Assembly: GCF_000764305.2 (NCBI RefSeq)
Contig: NW_025932041.1
Coordinates: 449,478-513,477 of the forward strand
DNA: 64,000 bases
DNA from: Hyalella azteca
Lineage: Eukaryota; Arthropoda; Malacostraca; Amphipoda; Hyalellidae
Reading direction: 5' to 3'
Shown here: one piece after another, positions 60,456 through 64,000 of the stretch
How the letters are laid out: each line of letters starts with the position of its first letter
Numbering within the stretch: the first letter of the stretch is position 1
Notes under the pieces: generated by a model
The model's database searches: none
Seen by the model: only the letters and a program-made list of their open reading frames with translations
Told to the model about the DNA's origin: nothing
Translations under genes and position numbers: made by a program

Positions 60456-62734
60456 CAATCGCTCATTTATCCAAAAAACACTTGCTTGCATCATTCAATA
60501 TCCTGATTGCAATCAGCCCTCACACCTCCATAGTGGCAGAGTCCATACTAACATCTTGTCCATTCCATCAGCTTAAATATTTTATATATATTTACTTTTC
60601 CCCCTTTGTTACACTTCATCTATTCTATACTTAGATCTTAGCATTCTACAGGTACATTACACAGCATCTGTCATTTGCCTGATGCATCAAATATTTTCCC
60701 AAGGTTTTAATCCACACAAGGTGCCGTGTCAGCTTCTCATATTCTCAGTCAGTTATCCTCTTCAGGCTTGATATTTTATGATCAACTTAAAACTATAGCA
60801 TAAAAAATCAAAGCAACATCCCTGGCACAAGAAAAAAACTTAGAACACCTATAGGCATAAGTGAATGCCCAATAGGTTCTTATATTTCCCAGCTGCTCTA
60901 CCATTACCTAATGCCACTAATGCATTGAATAGAAAGAATCTGATATGCAAAAGCAAAACCACTACTTTCCAGGTAGATTTATAGAGCTTTATACATATAT
61001 AATTAATAACCCATCCCAACGAATCAGTCCTGACCAGCATTCCAACATTTTAAGTGAAACGCAGGCTTACGCAGCAAGGAAAGAAGATTGGCCAAGTATG
61101 CTCATCATCTTCACTCACAGTCTCACAGTAGCTGAGTAGCAAGAGACTTTTTCAAGAAATTAGTCACTGGCCTGGCAGAGGAAGGGTTTCTTTAGACTCT
61201 TCTTGTGAAATGACAATATGATTAGCTAAGACATTAGAATTAGTGGGTGGCTACTGGCTGAGCAGTTTTGACTTCTGCATCACACTCACAGGCCTGTCAG
61301 GCCACAGCACACTGCTCCCAATTTCCCAAACCCCATTCAATTTGTTATACCTAGATCATATTGTCAGAGTAGGTACTATACATACCTAGGCTAGAATCCT
61401 GTTAGGTATAGACCAGGAACTAGGAAGCATCATGGTTACCAGCATAATATTAGTAGGCCTACCTACCACAGTGACACAGTCCACACACACAGGATATTGA
61501 TTGAAATTTTTAGTAGGGTATTCAATTAAAAATCTTGATAAACACCTCTGGTTTGCCATTAAATAGCTAGCTACTATTATTCAGGCACTATAAATTATAG
61601 ATAGGCTAATGCAGTAATGCTCAGGATATAATTGTAAAAATTCACACAATAGGCTAGGCTACATTTCATACTTTCACCACATTACATCTTGTTGAATTAA
61701 CATGGGAAATTTTAAAATTGCCATAAAAGCCCATAAGTAGGCCCCTACATGAAATCGAGTTAAGACTGCAACCAAGATAAAAAGGTCATATGACTTATGA
61801 GTGACTTCGGCTAAGCCTGGGATTGACCAAGACTGAACTCACTGAAGACTTTACTGAATTACGATCGCCAGAAAAATTTGCAGTCACTATATTTCTCACG
61901 AGAATGAAATAGAAATTTAAGAGGTACGCCATTGGCATATAGTATATACTACCTACTGATTTAGGCGTTCAACCGGCTTTTTAGACAATTGGCTACAGTT
62001 AGTGTTACAAATACAAGTCACTCACCTAAGAGAGACTAAACCTATGACGTTGATACAACGGGACCCGTAATTATTGATTGCCACAGCGGACGGCATGACA
62101 GAAGGTTCGATAATTTATTTCAACTTGCAAGAAGAAATGAAGGCGGCAACTTAATTGATAAGAGATGTCGTGGGTACTCACCAACTAAATGATGCTAGGC
62201 GCCAGCTTTACCGAGTGGCAGGAGGATAGAAGCGCAAGAACCATTTACCAAGTGTTGAAACGAGCCAGAGAGCTGCTGCTTCTTTCTATCGAACAAAGTT
62301 ATTATCCGTTTTTATTAATTTTGAATGCCATTATGCAACAAATTTGAAATCTAAAATATTTCAAGGGAATGAAGAATATTCACTGCTTAACTGAATAAGC
62401 AAATAATTTATGATGAAACGAATTTGAAAACTTTAAATTATTTCTTCATGAAACTATAGAGTATGTGCTTAAATAGAAAATTTTGTACAAAAAACTAATA
62501 ATTTTATCGAAAAATATATCATGATCAAACTAATTTTATGATATATACGTATTGAACAGAAAAAATATGTCACCGAGTTGACATTTGGCGGACTGAGCTA
62601 CTTATCGGAAATTGCTTCTAAACTACTGAATATGTTTGAACGAAACTTTTAATATATATCTCTAACTATCAAACAGTGATGTTTAGCTCGTGACAAATCT
62701 TTTATATTTTGCCTTTGTCAGCGATTTTTTTTAA

Positions 62735-63130
62735 ATTTCACCTTCATTCGTGAGTTATACAGCAATACGGGTCGAAATTTGCAGTGACCAAGAAATTTCT
62801 TTTAAACTAATGGACAGATTTGAACAAAACACTGAATATACATTCCTATTCACTCAGCGGTGATACTGAGCTCGTAAAGTCAAAGTGGAACATTGCAATT
62901 TGCACTTGAATCATCTGCAGTAAAGTTTGAATTATTCACTAAAATGTTTATTCATACGTTCAACAGTGGATTTAGCGTATTGCCGTATAACTCGCGAATG
63001 AAGGAGAAATCGAAAAAATTTTTACGAACAGAAGATCAGCATTGGGTCCCAATAAATATGTGTACAATGTAACATTGAGCTCTGTTGATTACTTTGGGAA
63101 ATATTTCTTGGTCACCGCAAATTTGAAAAC
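62735..63130. repeat. Inverted repeat blocks
   Basis: TTCATTCGTGAGTTATACAG at 62745 is repeated inverted near 62985-63003, and TTTGCAGTGACCAAGAAAT near 62778 is repeated inverted near 63100-63122. The block order shows a rearranged duplication rather than one simple hairpin. Confidence 0.65.
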
Positions 63131-63296
63131 CGGCCGTAAAATCGGCCTCAGACATGCCAGTCGTTTCTCCTTATATATCTCGCAAAGTATTAATGTACAG
63201 CGTATTTGTTTCTTAAATCTTGTCTCCTCCAATTTCTGTATTGGCACGTTTAAAACAGTTATCTTGAACAACGCCATTTCACTTTCGTTCACTTAG

Positions 63297-63420
63297 TATA
63301 GTATAGTATAGTATCTTCGGCATTAAAGAATAGGCCTGGATAGGCCTGTCGCTGATTCATGTACTTTTCTTGACTAGACTGGCCTTTTGATCAGATCTTT
63401 TCAACGGACGGTAGATTTAA
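63297..63420 (-). mobile_element. LINE 3' tail in minus orientation
   Basis: On the minus strand AATCAGCGACAGGCCTATCC, AGGCCTATTCTTTAATGCCG and a TATAC microsatellite match the 3' UTR end of the LINE at 16930-16980 (AATCGGCGACAGGCC, AGGCCTACACTTCAGCGCCG). The GTATA run at 63297-63315 would be the terminal microsatellite of the insertion. Confidence 0.75.
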
Positions 63421-63469
63421 AATCGCTTATTCCCTATCGCCATTAATTTTCGCCCTCTCATTTCGCAAC

Positions 63470-64000
63470 GCTTTTCGACTTCGGACTTTCATTTGTTAGT
63501 GTTGTTTGTAAGCTAATGGAAACTGTTGTGAGGGATAGGATTATCGATCACTTGACTGCTCAATATCTCATATCAGATTGTCAACATGGTTTTATTACCG
63601 GTAGATTCTGCACCAATAACTTATTATCTACGTTGAACGATTGGACTCGCCTGCTGGACGAAAGGGAGCCAGTGGATGCATTGTACCTCGATTTTGCCAA
63701 AGCATTTAACAGTGTTCCGCATGAGCGGCTGTGGCGTAAAGTGAAGTCTTTTGGAATTAAGGGAAACGTACTCCAATGGATCAGAGATTTTCTAGTAGGT
63801 AGACGACAACGTGTCTGTATTAACGGAACCGTGTCAGACCCCATGGGCATCAGTGCGCAGTGGCGTGCCGCAAGGAAGCGTTCTTGGGCCTATTTTGTTC
63901 GTTGCTTTTATAAACGATTTGCCAGAAGCAGTGTCCAGCGGGTGCTCCATGTATGCCGACGACACAAAAGTTTATAATACAGTGAAGGATGCGTCAAATA
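63470..64000 (+). pseudogene. Non-LTR retrotransposon reverse transcriptase fragment, frameshifted, runs off right edge
   Basis: Homology begins just before the ATG at 63516 (VVCKLMETVVRDRI), so that ATG is internal. The palm region has DALYLDFAKAFNSVPHERLW and [17 protein letters not shown] motifs, with catalytic YADD at 63952-63963. The frame changes between about 63841 and 63859, so the copy is inactive as read. The part lost from the LINE at 16.3 kb is roughly the part present here; the two may belong to the same or a related CR1/Jockey-like family. The sequence continues beyond the window. Confidence 0.88.

Larger units (their letters stand above)
60063..63296. other. Intergenic, no gene recognised; contains inverted repeats
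   Basis: Holds the second copy of the 11.5-kb dispersed repeat and inverted blocks near 62.74-63.12 kb. A non-coding first exon of eIF3c may lie here but is not identifiable. Confidence 0.45.

Overview
The window looks like nuclear DNA of an arthropod, most likely a crustacean; the species cannot be fixed from sequence alone. It is AT-rich, genes are split by GT-AG introns, tandem repeats are abundant, and non-LTR retrotransposon, tRNA-derived SINE and small inverted-repeat DNA transposon copies are scattered between and inside genes. Nothing prokaryotic is present.

Four protein-coding genes can be reconstructed by joining exons in phase. (1) 1-4497, minus strand: the N-terminal part of a BTB-BACK protein resembling IVNS1ABP, running off the left edge. 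(2) 33765-41387, plus strand: condensin II subunit H2 (NCAPH2), 13 coding exons, 778 residues. (3) 46098-47631, minus strand: the last two exons of a small glycine-rich membrane protein resembling TMEM263. (4) 50973-57753, minus strand: translation initiation factor eIF3 subunit c, complete in 11 coding exons, 910 residues. They are ordinary housekeeping or cell-biology genes with no visible pathway link.

Between 4.5 and 33.7 kb I see no convincing gene. That stretch holds tandem duplications, a 108-bp spacerless palindrome, a pair of RFX X-box motifs, a 5'-truncated LINE (16.3-17.0 kb), a dimeric tRNA-derived SINE, and a nested transposon cluster at 26.7-30.8 kb in which two copies of one element carry different insertions and so act as each other's empty sites. 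The right end holds a MITE (59.8 kb) and a LINE copy whose 3' tail and reverse-transcriptase part are in opposite orientation (63.3-64 kb).

The most unusual signal is that tandem repeats recur exactly at, or just behind, 5' splice sites. In NCAPH2 the exon-10 end plus its donor is repeated eight times with a 69-bp period that keeps the reading frame. In the BTB gene the exon-1 donor is repeated about 18 times and the exon-3 donor twice. Looser examples lie behind an NCAPH2 exon-7 donor and a TMEM263-like donor. This could feed alternative splicing or intron remodelling, and it is the observation most worth checking.
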